From an uncultured Chthoniobacterales bacterium (GTDB taxonomy: Bacteria; Verrucomicrobiota; Verrucomicrobiae; Chthoniobacterales; UBA10450), in assembly GCA_955652855.1 (NCBI GenBank), contig CATPCN010000333.1, forward strand, positions 1-7,044: a stretch of DNA of 7,044 nucleotides, written 5' to 3'. The translations under genes and the position numbers were made by a program. The notes under the pieces were generated by a model. It ran no database searches. It was not told the DNA's origin and saw only the letters and a list, made by a program, of their open reading frames with translations. Shown here piece by piece: positions 1 to 7,011 of the stretch. Numbering within the stretch: position 1 is the stretch's first letter; the number at the start of each line of letters is the position of its first letter.

Positions 1-108
1 CTGATTGAAGGCTGGAGATCGGATACTTTCGGCGAAAAACATCCCGCGTCAGTTATGCGTGTTCGAAGGAGATCTACTTTGCCAGTGCGTCTGGAAGCGA
101 AGATCTTC

Positions 109-136
109 TTGAGATAAGCTGGTAGTGCATTAGATT
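109..136 (+). promoter_or_regulatory. Possible sigma70-type promoter upstream of the DUF3500 gene
   Basis: TTGAGA at 109-114 matches the -35 consensus at 5 of 6 positions. TAGATT at 131-136 matches the -10 consensus at 4 of 6, with a 16-nt spacer. Transcription would begin near 143, just ahead of the ribosome binding site at 146-151, giving a very short leader. This is pattern matching by eye; the spacer is slightly short and the -10 is weak, so the call is tentative. Confidence 0.3.
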
Positions 137-158
137 TCCTTGCACAAGGAGACTCACC

Positions 159-1181
159 GTGAAGGCCACCACGCTTCGGCTTCCAGCGATCGGAATTGGA
201 ATCGTTCTCCTCGCCTCCGCTTACTCAAAGATTCATTCGCCCGCCGTGATGACGGAGACGGCTCGATCGTTCCTGGCTTCTCTCACGCCGGAGGAACGGG
301 CACGCGCCACGTTTCAGTTTTCCGATGAGGAGCGTTTCAATTGGCACTATATCCCGAAGGTTCGCAAGGGTCTTCCGTTTAAGGAAATGAATTCGGCGCA
401 GAAGCACTTGGCGCACGCCCTGCTCAGTGCCGGCCTCAGCCAACGCGGTTACATCAAGGCCATTACGATCATGAGCCTGGATGAAGTACTGAAGGCGCTG
501 GAAAAACCTGGAGGTCCGGTGCGCGATCCGGAAGGATATTTCTTTAGCATTTTCGGTGAGCCTTCTGACACCGGAACGTGGGGATACCGGATTGAGGGCC
601 ACCACCTCAGTCAAAATTTCACAATAGCAAACGGCAAGGTGCAGGGCGCGCCCAGTTTCTTCGGCGCGAATCCAGCGGAGGTGCGCGAGGGACCCCGCAA
701 AGGTCTGCGGGTGCTGGGCCGCGAAGAGGATCTGGGCCGCGCGGTTGTTCTATCGCTCACGCCCGAGCAAAAGAAGGTTGCCATTGTAGACGCAAAGGCG
801 CCCGGCGATATCTTGACCGTCGCCTCACGAAAGGCTGCGCTCAACGGGCAGCCAAGCGGTTTGCAGGCATCCAAATTGAACCCGCATCAGCGCGAACTGC
901 TGCAAAACTTGTTGGCCGAATATTGCAATAACATGCCGGAGCAGATTGCCGACGCGCGTCAGGAACAGATCAAGAAAGCGGGCGCGAATTTGTACTTCGC
1001 CTGGGCGGGCGGAGAACAGCCCGGCGATCCGCATTACTACCGCATCCAAGCGCCGGCGTTTTTGGTGGAATACGACAACACGCAAAACGGCGCCAACCAC
1101 ATTCACAGCGTATGGCGGGACTATGAGGGAGACTTCGGACTGGATTTGCTCAAAGAGCATTATCAGACCAGCCACCGGTAG
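159..1181 (+). CDS. Exported DUF3500 family protein
   Basis: This 340-residue protein is recognised as DUF3500, a family without an established biochemical role. The start is a GTG at 159, chosen because AAGGAG at 146-151 sits 7 nt upstream and because it opens a signal peptide: K2 and R7, a hydrophobic stretch at about 8-19, then Ala-Ser-Ala at 19-21 as a plausible cleavage site. Two conserved blocks support the family call. The first, at about 127-154, contains FSIFGEPS, a Trp-Gly pair and EGHHLSQNF. The second, at about 304-335, contains EYDNTQN, ANHIHSVWRD and EGDFG, ending in a His-Tyr pair. The His-rich blocks suggest metal binding or catalysis, but that is inference. Length is normal for the family and I see no frameshift. 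The next gene starts 4 nt after its stop, so the two are probably co-transcribed and both products act outside the cytoplasm. Confidence 0.88.
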   Translation: MKATTLRLPAIGIGIVLLASAYSKIHSPAVMTETARSFLASLTPEERARATFQFSDEERFNWHYIPKVRKGLPFKEMNSAQKHLAHALLSAGLSQRGYIKAITIMSLDEVLKALEKPGGPVRDPEGYFFSIFGEPSDTGTWGYRIEGHHLSQNFTIANGKVQGAPSFFGANPAEVREGPRKGLRVLGREEDLGRAVVLSLTPEQKKVAIVDAKAPGDILTVASRKAALNGQPSGLQASKLNPHQRELLQNLLAEYCNNMPEQIADARQEQIKKAGANLYFAWAGGEQPGDPHYYRIQAPAFLVEYDNTQNGANHIHSVWRDYEGDFGLDLLKEHYQTSHR

Positions 1182-1185
1182 CCCA

Positions 1186-2289
1186 TTGGTTCTCAGCCGC
1201 CGTCTCTTTTTGTCTTCGTTCGCCGGCACGGGCGTTTGTCTCGCGGCGGACCAAGGCCAGACTTTTCCCACCGAAGTAAAGCGTTACACGGATCAGGCCA
1301 CCGATTTTCTCGTCTACCGTTTGACCGATCCCGCGCACCAAAGCTGGCTTCCCTCCGGATACGGGCGAGTAATTTCAAAACGTGGAAATTTTATGCTCTA
1401 TGCCAGCGACCGCGGCGGCACGGTCCAGGCCTATCGCATGGATTTGAAGCCAGGTCAATCGCGTGGGCTCACGGATGCGAAAAATCTTGAGCCATGGTCG
1501 CTGACCATGACGCCCGATGAGCGTAATTTCTGTTACCTGGATGGACAATCACTCTTAATGGGCAGCCTGGGTGGAGGCCGCGTGCGCGAAGTGTACAAGG
1601 CTGCGGGCGGTCAAGAGTTCGGCCGCGGATTCAGTCTTTCCGAAGACGGGTTATATGCCGCATTGGTGGAACGCAAAACCGGAAACAGCAAGCTGCGGCT
1701 GATCGCGATGCGCAACGGCTCTGCCCAGACTTTGGCCGAATCGAGCGAATTGATTTCAGATCCATTGCCACGTCCGCGGCGGGCCGGTATGCTTTACCGG
1801 CGAGGTGACGACGAATTGTGGCTGGTGAATTTTGATGGAGCGCAGAACCGAAAATTGCACATTGCCGCCGGGAGCCTGGGAAACGCCGTGTGGTCCCCCG
1901 ACGGCAGAACCGTTCTGTACCTGAATTTTCCGGCCGACAAGAAGCAGCTCAACAACGTGCGCGAGTGCACTCCGGATACAAACGAAGACAAACTTGTTTC
2001 CAAGACCAGTCAGTTCGTTTCCTTCAGCAGGAACAGCGATGCCAGCGTGCTGGTTGGAGCCAGCGGCAGCAAAGCGTCACCGTTTGTCCTGCTGCTGGTT
2101 CGCGCCGTGAAACGAGAGTTGACGTTGTGCGAACATCGCGCCACCGACCCGCGCACGGTTACGCCCGTCTTTTCTCCAAACAGCCAACGCATTTTCTTTC
2201 AAAGCGACCGCGATGGCAAGAGTGCGATTTACTCCATGGTGGTCGACAAGTTAGTGGAAGAAACCGAGACTGAGGAAAAGCAGAACTAA
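1186..2289 (+). CDS. Tat-exported TolB/PD40-type beta-propeller protein
   Basis: A protein of about 367 residues built of repeated beta-propeller blades with WD40-like PD40 motifs. Visible blade signatures are ASDRGG at about 73-78, MTPDE near 108, WSPDG at 236-240 and VFSPNSQRIFFQSDRDG at about 328-344. The preferred start is TTG at 1186, because it yields SRRLFL at residues 4-9, a good twin-arginine signal, followed by a hydrophobic stretch ending in Cys-Leu-Ala-Ala. An in-frame ATG at 1123 would add 21 residues read through the end of the DUF3500 gene in another frame. That is possible but less convincing. The blade pattern resembles oligogalacturonate lyase-like and TolB-like proteins. 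However, the His-rich metal site of oligogalacturonate lyases, normally just before the last FSPDG motif, reads TDPRTVTPVFSPN here, so lyase activity is not supported. It ends in an acidic tail. A binding or scaffold role beside DUF3500 is inference. Confidence 0.72.
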   Translation: MVLSRRLFLSSFAGTGVCLAADQGQTFPTEVKRYTDQATDFLVYRLTDPAHQSWLPSGYGRVISKRGNFMLYASDRGGTVQAYRMDLKPGQSRGLTDAKNLEPWSLTMTPDERNFCYLDGQSLLMGSLGGGRVREVYKAAGGQEFGRGFSLSEDGLYAALVERKTGNSKLRLIAMRNGSAQTLAESSELISDPLPRPRRAGMLYRRGDDELWLVNFDGAQNRKLHIAAGSLGNAVWSPDGRTVLYLNFPADKKQLNNVRECTPDTNEDKLVSKTSQFVSFSRNSDASVLVGASGSKASPFVLLLVRAVKRELTLCEHRATDPRTVTPVFSPNSQRIFFQSDRDGKSAIYSMVVDKLVEETETEEKQN

Positions 2290-2363
2290 CCGGAACCAGA
2301 CAGAGGTGGTGAAACGCTCCGATCCGAGCGGTGACCGTAAGAAGCTGCGAAAAAATCGCCAAC

Positions 2364-2391
2364 CAACACAGGCAAGAATGCCTGTGCCACA
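2364..2391 (+). repeat. Short hairpin repeat, left copy of the palindrome core
   Basis: The unit contains CACAGGC (2367-2373), a six-base AAGAAT loop and GCCTGTG (2380-2386), so it can fold alone as a 7-bp hairpin. It is also the reverse complement of the right copy with two mismatches over 27 nt. This size and layout is typical of REP-class repeats. I recall this core as frequent in Acidobacteriota, but that cannot be verified here. Confidence 0.75.
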
Positions 2392-2400
2392 CCTGCAAAT

Positions 2401-2428
2401 TGTGGCACAGGCATTCCTGCCTGTGTGG
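2401..2428 (-). repeat. Short hairpin repeat, right (inverted) copy
   Basis: CACAGGC (2406-2412), loop ATTCCT, GCCTGTG (2419-2425). It lies head-to-head with the left copy across a 9-nt spacer, which is the arrangement of a BIME-like pair. Read on the + strand it encodes AQAFLPVW in one frame, which explains spurious small open frames in this gap. It is followed 12 nt later by a T6 run (2441-2446), which is too distant for a textbook intrinsic terminator. Confidence 0.75.
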
Positions 2429-2591
2429 ATCTTAAAGCGATTTTTTCACAGCCTTACGGCCACGGCTCAGATCGGGCGTTTCACCTATTTGGTTCCGAGT
2501 ACGCCGGGTTAGGGAGTGGTTGTCACGGGCATTCAGAGAGGCGCGAGCCACAAGCCCCCGCTACAATAACAAAAGGAAACCAAACCCTAGC

Positions 2592-4115
2592 ATGAAATCC
2601 CACATCTTTAAGCTCGCACTCCTCCTCTGCCCCGTGGCCTTCTCCTCCGCGCAGTCCGCGAAGGACTTTGAAAAGCGCATCACCGAATTCACTCTCGCCA
2701 ACGGACTGCACTTCATCCTCTTTGAGCGCCATGAAGCGCCCGTGGTGTCGTTCCATTCCTACGTCAATGCCGGCTCCGTCAACGATCCCAGCGGTGAAAC
2801 CGGCATCGCGCACATGTTCGAGCACATGGCGTTCAAAGGAACCGAAACCATTGGCACAAAAAACTACGCGCTCGAAAAGCAGGCCATGGACGAAGTAGAG
2901 CGCATCTACGACCGCGTTGACGCCGAGCGTAACAAGGGTGTGCGCGCCGATCCGAAAAAACTAGAAGAGCTTCAGCAACAGCTCAAGGCCGCCATGGAGA
3001 AGGCCAACAGTTTTGTAATTCCTAACGCCTACCCGCAGTTAATCGAGGAGAATGGCGGCGTCGGCATGAACGCCGGGACCGGCGAGGACTCCACCAATTA
3101 CTACTACAATTTTCCGCGTAATCGACTCGAGCTTTGGTTCCTGCTCGAATCGCAACGCTTCTATGATCCAGTCTTCCGCGAGTTTTATAAGGAGCGCGAC
3201 GTGGTTCGGGAAGAGCGCCGCATGCGCGTGGAATCCAGCCCGCAGGGGATGCTGGTGGAAAGCCTGCTCTCCGCCGCCTTCGCTGCGCACCCGTATCACA
3301 ACATGCCTGGTGGGTGGGCCAGTGATATCGAAAACTTCCGCCTCCCCGAAGCGATCGCGTTTTACAAAAAGTATTACGTACCAGCTAACATCACCATCGG
3401 AATCGCCGGCGATGTCGACCCCAAGGAATGCCGCCGCCTGGCCGACAAGTATTTCTCCATGCTGCCGTCCGGTCCCTTGCCCAGCGGTCCTCGAACGGTC
3501 GATCCCCTTCAGAAAGGCGAGCGGCGCGTTCTGGTTGAATCGCCCGCGCAACCCTTCATGGCCATCGGCTACAAACGCCCCAATCAGACGGATAAAGACG
3601 ATCCCGTGTTCGATGTCCTGGGCGAAATTCTCGCGGGCGAGCGTACCGGCCTGCTCTACAAGGAATTGGTTCGCGATAAGCGAATCGCCCTCGGTGCTTT
3701 TGCCCAGCCTTCCTTCCCCGGAGGCAAGTATCCGAATCTGTTTCTGTTCTTCCTGGTCCCCAATATGGGCCATACCGTAGAGGAGAACGAGAAAGCTTGT
3801 AACGAGATCATCGAACATCTGAAAACGGACAAGGTTGACGAAGCCACCATGAATCGCATCAAGATAAAAACGCGCGCGGGGTTGATTCACAGACTCGACA
3901 GCAATTCCGGCATGGCCGCGGCGTTGACGTCCTACTCGGTCAACTTTGGCGATTGGCGCAAACTTTTCACCGCCATCGATGACATCGCCAAGGTAACCGC
4001 CGATGATGTTCAACGCGTCGCCAAACAATATCTGATTCCGGAAACGCGCACCGTGTCCTACACCGTGCCACCGCCTGCTCCCAAGGGTCCGGCGGAGAAG
4101 GGAGCTGGGAAATGA
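2592..4115 (+). CDS. M16 family zinc metallopeptidase, catalytic subunit
   Basis: A 507-residue protein with the two M16 halves: an N-terminal peptidase domain (about 30-245) and an M16_C domain (about 255-440). The inverted zinc motif HMFEH is intact: H74 and H78 bind zinc and E77 is the catalytic base. The third ligand is best placed at E207 in DVVREERRM. The start ATG 2592 gives a Sec signal (K2, K7, hydrophobic 8-17, cleavage near Ser-Ala-Gln at 19-21). AAGGA at 2573-2577 is a distant ribosome binding site. A non-ATG start at 2520 would bury the signal and was not used. H78 and E207 lie about 129 residues apart, against roughly 75 in classical members. The extra sequence (about 93-145) is charged and helical, coiled-coil-like. 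In the C-terminal half, R361 is present but Gly occupies the place of the usual Tyr, as expected if the partner supplies that pair. It overlaps the next gene by ATGA. Confidence 0.93.
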   Translation: MKSHIFKLALLLCPVAFSSAQSAKDFEKRITEFTLANGLHFILFERHEAPVVSFHSYVNAGSVNDPSGETGIAHMFEHMAFKGTETIGTKNYALEKQAMDEVERIYDRVDAERNKGVRADPKKLEELQQQLKAAMEKANSFVIPNAYPQLIEENGGVGMNAGTGEDSTNYYYNFPRNRLELWFLLESQRFYDPVFREFYKERDVVREERRMRVESSPQGMLVESLLSAAFAAHPYHNMPGGWASDIENFRLPEAIAFYKKYYVPANITIGIAGDVDPKECRRLADKYFSMLPSGPLPSGPRTVDPLQKGERRVLVESPAQPFMAIGYKRPNQTDKDDPVFDVLGEILAGERTGLLYKELVRDKRIALGAFAQPSFPGGKYPNLFLFFLVPNMGHTVEENEKACNEIIEHLKTDKVDEATMNRIKIKTRAGLIHRLDSNSGMAAALTSYSVNFGDWRKLFTAIDDIAKVTADDVQRVAKQYLIPETRTVSYTVPPPAPKGPAEKGAGK

Positions 4116-6208
4116 AGCGTCTCCTGCCAACTCTGCTTTTTGCGACGCTCGCCTTCGCGCAAACCGAAGTCCGTCGCGCCGCCGCCGTCATTCCTTCTTA
4201 CAAGGACCTGAAATTTGCGCCGCTGCCGCCAATCAAAGTGCCCGAGCCAGTCGAGTTTACTCTATCGAATGGCATGAAAATCTTCCTGCTTGAAAATCAC
4301 GAGCTGCCTGAAGTGAGCGGCGCCGCTCTCATTCGAACCGGCAATCTCTTCGACCCCGCCGGGAAGCACGGACTGGCGCAAATGACCGGCGAGGTTCTGC
4401 GCTCCGGTGGCAGCAAGGCCAAATCGGGCGATCAGTTGGATGAGGAACTCGAAAATGTTGCCGCTTCAGTAGAAAGTCAAATCGGCGAGTCGGCCGCTAG
4501 CATTTCGTTTTCGTGCCTCAAGGAAAATACGGATCAGGTGCTCCGCGTCTTCGCCGAAGTCATGACCTCCGCCGAATTTCGCGCCGACAAAGTGGACCTT
4601 TCCAAAACGCAGATGCGCAGCGCAATCTCGCGCCGCAATGATGATGCCAACGGCGTCTCCGACCGGGAATTCGCCAGCATCGTCTACGGCCGCAATACGC
4701 CCTACGGATGGGACATCGAGTACGCCGACGTGGACAACATCCAGCGGCAGGATATGCTCGACTTCTACCATCGCTATTATTTCCCGGCGAATGTCATGTT
4801 GGAGATCTACGGCGATTTCAACACCGCCGAAATGAAAACCAAGCTCGAGCAGATTTTGGGTTCGTGGAAATACGCGCAGCCGCCGGTTCCGCCGTTTCCC
4901 AAGGTGCAAGCTGTTTCCGCGCCCGGCGTATACGTCGCCGCCAAGACCGATGTCACTCAGACATTTTTCAACGTCGGGCATTTGGGTGGTGAGCTTCGCG
5001 ACAAGGATTATCCGGCGCTTGAAGTTGCCGCTCAAATTCTCGGCGGCGGATTTTCAAGCCGGCTTTTCCAGAGCGTTCGCACCAAGCACGGCTGGGCCTA
5101 CAACATTGGAGCCGGATGGGGCGCCGACTATGAGCATCCTGGCGCATTCAAGATTTCGGGCAGTACGCAATCCGCGCACACAGTGGACACGTTGAAAGCC
5201 GTCCGGGAAGAATTGGACAAGATGCGGACAGCCGAAGTCACCGACGCGGAATTGAAAACCGCCAAGGACACGGTGCTCAATGGCTTTGTTTTTCACTTTG
5301 ACCGGCCCAGCAAAACTTTGAACCGCTTGTTGGAATACGAATACCATGGCTACCCGCGTGACTTTCTCTTCCAGTATCAAAAAGCCATCGACTCGGTTAC
5401 CAAAGCCGACATCCTCCGCGTGGCCAAACAGCACTTGCGTCCACAGGACTTGACGTTTGTCGCCGTCGGCAACCCCCAGGAATTTGGAACGCCGCTCAGC
5501 GCTCTGGGGTTGAAAGTCGAAACCATCGACCTGTCAATACCGGAGCCGAAGAAAGAGACTGCTCACGCCGATCCCGCCAGCTTGCAAAAAGGCAAGGAGC
5601 TTTTGCAAAAAGTGCAACAGTACTTGGGTGGCGCTGAAAAACTAGCCGCCGTGAAGGATATTCAGTATCGCGCGCAGGTGGATGTCGAAACGCCGGGCGC
5701 GGTCATGAAAGCCAAGCAGACGAATTCGTACATCGTGCCCTGGACCATGCGCCAGGATATCGAATTGCCCATCGGGAAACAGTCTGTCTATTCCGACGGC
5801 CAAGCGGGCTGGATCGTCGGCATGCAAGGCGCTCAGGCTCTGCCGCCCGCGGTGGCCAAACAGATGCGCGGTGAAAGTTTCCGGCAGATTCTGTTGCTGG
5901 CGCTAAGCGATCGCGATCCGAATCGCACGGTCAACTATGCGGGCCCGGGCGCGCTCGAGATTTCTTCCAAGGACGGCGAGAGCGCGCGTTTGGAAGTTGA
6001 CGAGAAAACGGGCGCGCCGCAAAAGATTACCTACACCGAAGGCCAGTCTGTCACGCAGGTATTTTCCGACTGGCGCGAAGTGGGCGGCATTCGCCTTCCC
6101 TACAAGTGGAGCGTCATGCAAGGCGAGCGCAAGTTTGCGACCGTGACCATCGAAGACTACAAAATCAACTTGGGTCTAACGCAGGAGACCCTAAGCAAAA
6201 AACCATGA
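4112..6208 (+). CDS. Inactive M16 partner subunit with C-terminal LolA-like domain
   Basis: A 698-residue protein. The signal peptide has K2/R3, a hydrophobic stretch at 4-15 and cleavage after Ala-Phe-Ala at 14-16. The M16 fold spans about 45-475. The zinc motif has degenerated: at the HxxEH position it reads QMTGE (90-94), so it should bind no zinc. R323 and Y330 in VRTKHGWAY form the Arg/Tyr pair typical of non-catalytic M16B subunits, which complements the upstream active subunit. Residues about 488-698 are an added domain resembling LolA-like, lipoprotein-sorting-type proteins. It begins with a helix containing GKELLQKVQ and a LGG turn, then beta strands with RLPYKWS near the end. A strong ribosome binding site (AAGGGAG, 4098-4104) lies 7 nt before the ATG, which overlaps the previous stop. 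The fused domain probably delivers or senses a hydrophobic ligand or an outer-membrane protein for the protease; that is inference. Confidence 0.9.
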   Translation: MKRLLPTLLFATLAFAQTEVRRAAAVIPSYKDLKFAPLPPIKVPEPVEFTLSNGMKIFLLENHELPEVSGAALIRTGNLFDPAGKHGLAQMTGEVLRSGGSKAKSGDQLDEELENVAASVESQIGESAASISFSCLKENTDQVLRVFAEVMTSAEFRADKVDLSKTQMRSAISRRNDDANGVSDREFASIVYGRNTPYGWDIEYADVDNIQRQDMLDFYHRYYFPANVMLEIYGDFNTAEMKTKLEQILGSWKYAQPPVPPFPKVQAVSAPGVYVAAKTDVTQTFFNVGHLGGELRDKDYPALEVAAQILGGGFSSRLFQSVRTKHGWAYNIGAGWGADYEHPGAFKISGSTQSAHTVDTLKAVREELDKMRTAEVTDAELKTAKDTVLNGFVFHFDRPSKTLNRLLEYEYHGYPRDFLFQYQKAIDSVTKADILRVAKQHLRPQDLTFVAVGNPQEFGTPLSALGLKVETIDLSIPEPKKETAHADPASLQKGKELLQKVQQYLGGAEKLAAVKDIQYRAQVDVETPGAVMKAKQTNSYIVPWTMRQDIELPIGKQSVYSDGQAGWIVGMQGAQALPPAVAKQMRGESFRQILLLALSDRDPNRTVNYAGPGALEISSKDGESARLEVDEKTGAPQKITYTEGQSVTQVFSDWREVGGIRLPYKWSVMQGERKFATVTIEDYKINLGLTQETLSKKP

Positions 6209-7011
6209 AGACTTCTCTGGCACGGGCATTCTTGCCTGTCTGTCTTATTCTCCAGACCCTGCACGCCGAAACTCCTATGGAGCGCGGCAAGCGAATCGTA
6301 AGCGAATGCCTGGACGCCTTGGGCGGCGATCGTTATCTCCACGTGCAGAACCGCGAACAATCCGGCCGCGCCTACTCCTTCTATCGCGAGCAACTGACTG
6401 GCCTGAGTATCGCCAAAATTTACACGCGCTACGACGACAACGTCAGCGACACGGCCCATGAGCTCGCCCAGCGTGAGCGGCAAAACTTCGGCAAGAAGGA
6501 AGATTTCGGCGTCCTCTTCGGCGAAAAGGAAGCTTGGGATCTCACTTTTCGTGGGGCGCGGCCCTTAGCCCTCGACCGTTTTGCGCGCTACAAAGAAACC
6601 ACCATCCGCGATATTTTCTACATCCTGCGCGTGCGATTTCACGAGCCCGGACTGACTTTCGAATCCCGCGGCGCGGAAGTGCTGCAGAACGCTCCAGTCG
6701 AAATCGTCGACGTTACGGATGCCGACAACCGCGTCACCACCGTTTATTTTCACCAGTTGACAAAGCTGCCGGTCCGCCAGGTTTTTTTTCGCCGCGATCC
6801 AACCACGAAATACAAGGATGAAGAGATCGCCCTCTTTTCCAAGTACCGCGACACCGGCGATGGCGTACAGTGGCCGTTCGCCATCGAACGCGCCCGGAAC
6901 GGCGAAAAGACCTTCGAGATTTTTTCGGACTCCGTCACCACCAACAGCTCGAAAATCGCGGACAGCCTGTTTGTGCTCCCATCCAGCATCAAGGTTCTGA
7001 AGCAGCAATGA
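6205..7011 (+). CDS. Periplasmic LolA-like protein (free-standing domain)
   Basis: A 268-residue protein. The start is ATG 6205, which overlaps the preceding stop as ATGA. Upstream AGGAG (6183-6187) is 17 nt away, so initiation probably depends on translational coupling. A longer in-frame start at 6106 was rejected because it lacks a signal peptide and runs inside the M16 gene. Residues 1-21 form a Sec signal with K2/R7, hydrophobic 8-16 and cleavage after Leu-His-Ala. The mature protein has the same plan as the tail of the gene upstream: a starting helix with GKRIV and LGG, a central DIFYILR stretch, a TKLPVRQ strand, VQWPFAIER, and a closing DSLFVLP strand. No exact family can be named; the LolA-like fold is inferred from this pattern. 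A T8 run (6782-6789) lies in the coding sequence. Confidence 0.8.
   Translation: MKTSLARAFLPVCLILQTLHAETPMERGKRIVSECLDALGGDRYLHVQNREQSGRAYSFYREQLTGLSIAKIYTRYDDNVSDTAHELAQRERQNFGKKEDFGVLFGEKEAWDLTFRGARPLALDRFARYKETTIRDIFYILRVRFHEPGLTFESRGAEVLQNAPVEIVDVTDADNRVTTVYFHQLTKLPVRQVFFRRDPTTKYKDEEIALFSKYRDTGDGVQWPFAIERARNGEKTFEIFSDSVTTNSSKIADSLFVLPSSIKVLKQQ
6219..6242 (-). repeat. Extra copy of the short repeat inside signal-peptide codons
   Basis: GGCACGGGCATTCTTGCCTG matches the right repeat at 2404-2426 with only a few differences (21 of 24 positions by eye). It is read in the LolA-like gene as LARAFLPVC. The intergenic copy read in the equivalent frame gives AQAFLPVW. The match is direct; whether the repeat inserted here or seeded the signal peptide is inference. 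Confidence 0.6.

Larger units (their letters stand above)
2291..2497. repeat. Long imperfect palindrome (REP/BIME or MITE-like)
   Basis: The arms 2291-2391 and 2401-2497 are imperfect reverse complements around a 9-nt centre (2392-2400). The outermost CGGAACCA (2291-2298) pairs with TGGTTCCG (2490-2497). GGTGAAACGC on the left pairs with GCGTTTCACC on the right. CCGTAAG pairs with CTTACGG. GAAAAAATCGC (2349-2359) is mirrored by GCGATTTTTTC (2437-2447). The inner 28 nt match nearly perfectly. The arms differ by scattered substitutions and small indels, as in a diverged element. It fills most of the gap between the propeller gene and the M16 operon, starting 1 bp after a stop codon. The transcript would form a very long hairpin that could terminate transcription, protect the upstream mRNA or insulate the two units. 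I see no convincing target-site duplication and no transposase. Confidence 0.85.

Noticed and set aside
1..117. Open frame from the left edge ending TAA at 115-117, a possible tail of an upstream gene
   Set aside because: Only 38 codons with no recognisable family features; a frame this short stays open by chance often enough that it is not evidence of a gene.
2159..2398. Small - strand open frame of 79 codons
   Set aside because: Its N-terminus is the left repeat translated on the other strand and the rest is a shadow of the propeller gene.
2363..2428. CRISPR-like array
   Set aside because: Only two repeat copies in inverted orientation, no spacers of regular length and no cas genes.
2364..2446. 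Classical intrinsic terminator made of the inner hairpin plus T6
   Set aside because: The T run is separated from the stem by 12 nt and is itself paired in the larger palindrome, so the standard form does not fit, although the hairpin could still affect termination.
2306..2512. Small + strand open frame of 68 codons in the intergenic gap
   Set aside because: It lies almost entirely in the palindrome and its protein-like segment (AQAFLPVW) is simply the repeat translated. No ribosome binding site.
2562..2567. TACAAT as a -10 box for the M16 operon
   Set aside because: It matches 5 of 6 bases but has no -35 at proper distance, and the start of transcription near 2574 would remove part of the ribosome binding site at 2573-2577.
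3039..4130. Long antisense open frame of 363 codons opposite the M16 gene
   Set aside because: The + strand has an intact zinc motif, signal peptide and family-like sequence throughout. The antisense frame has no recognisable motif and follows from the codon bias of the real gene.
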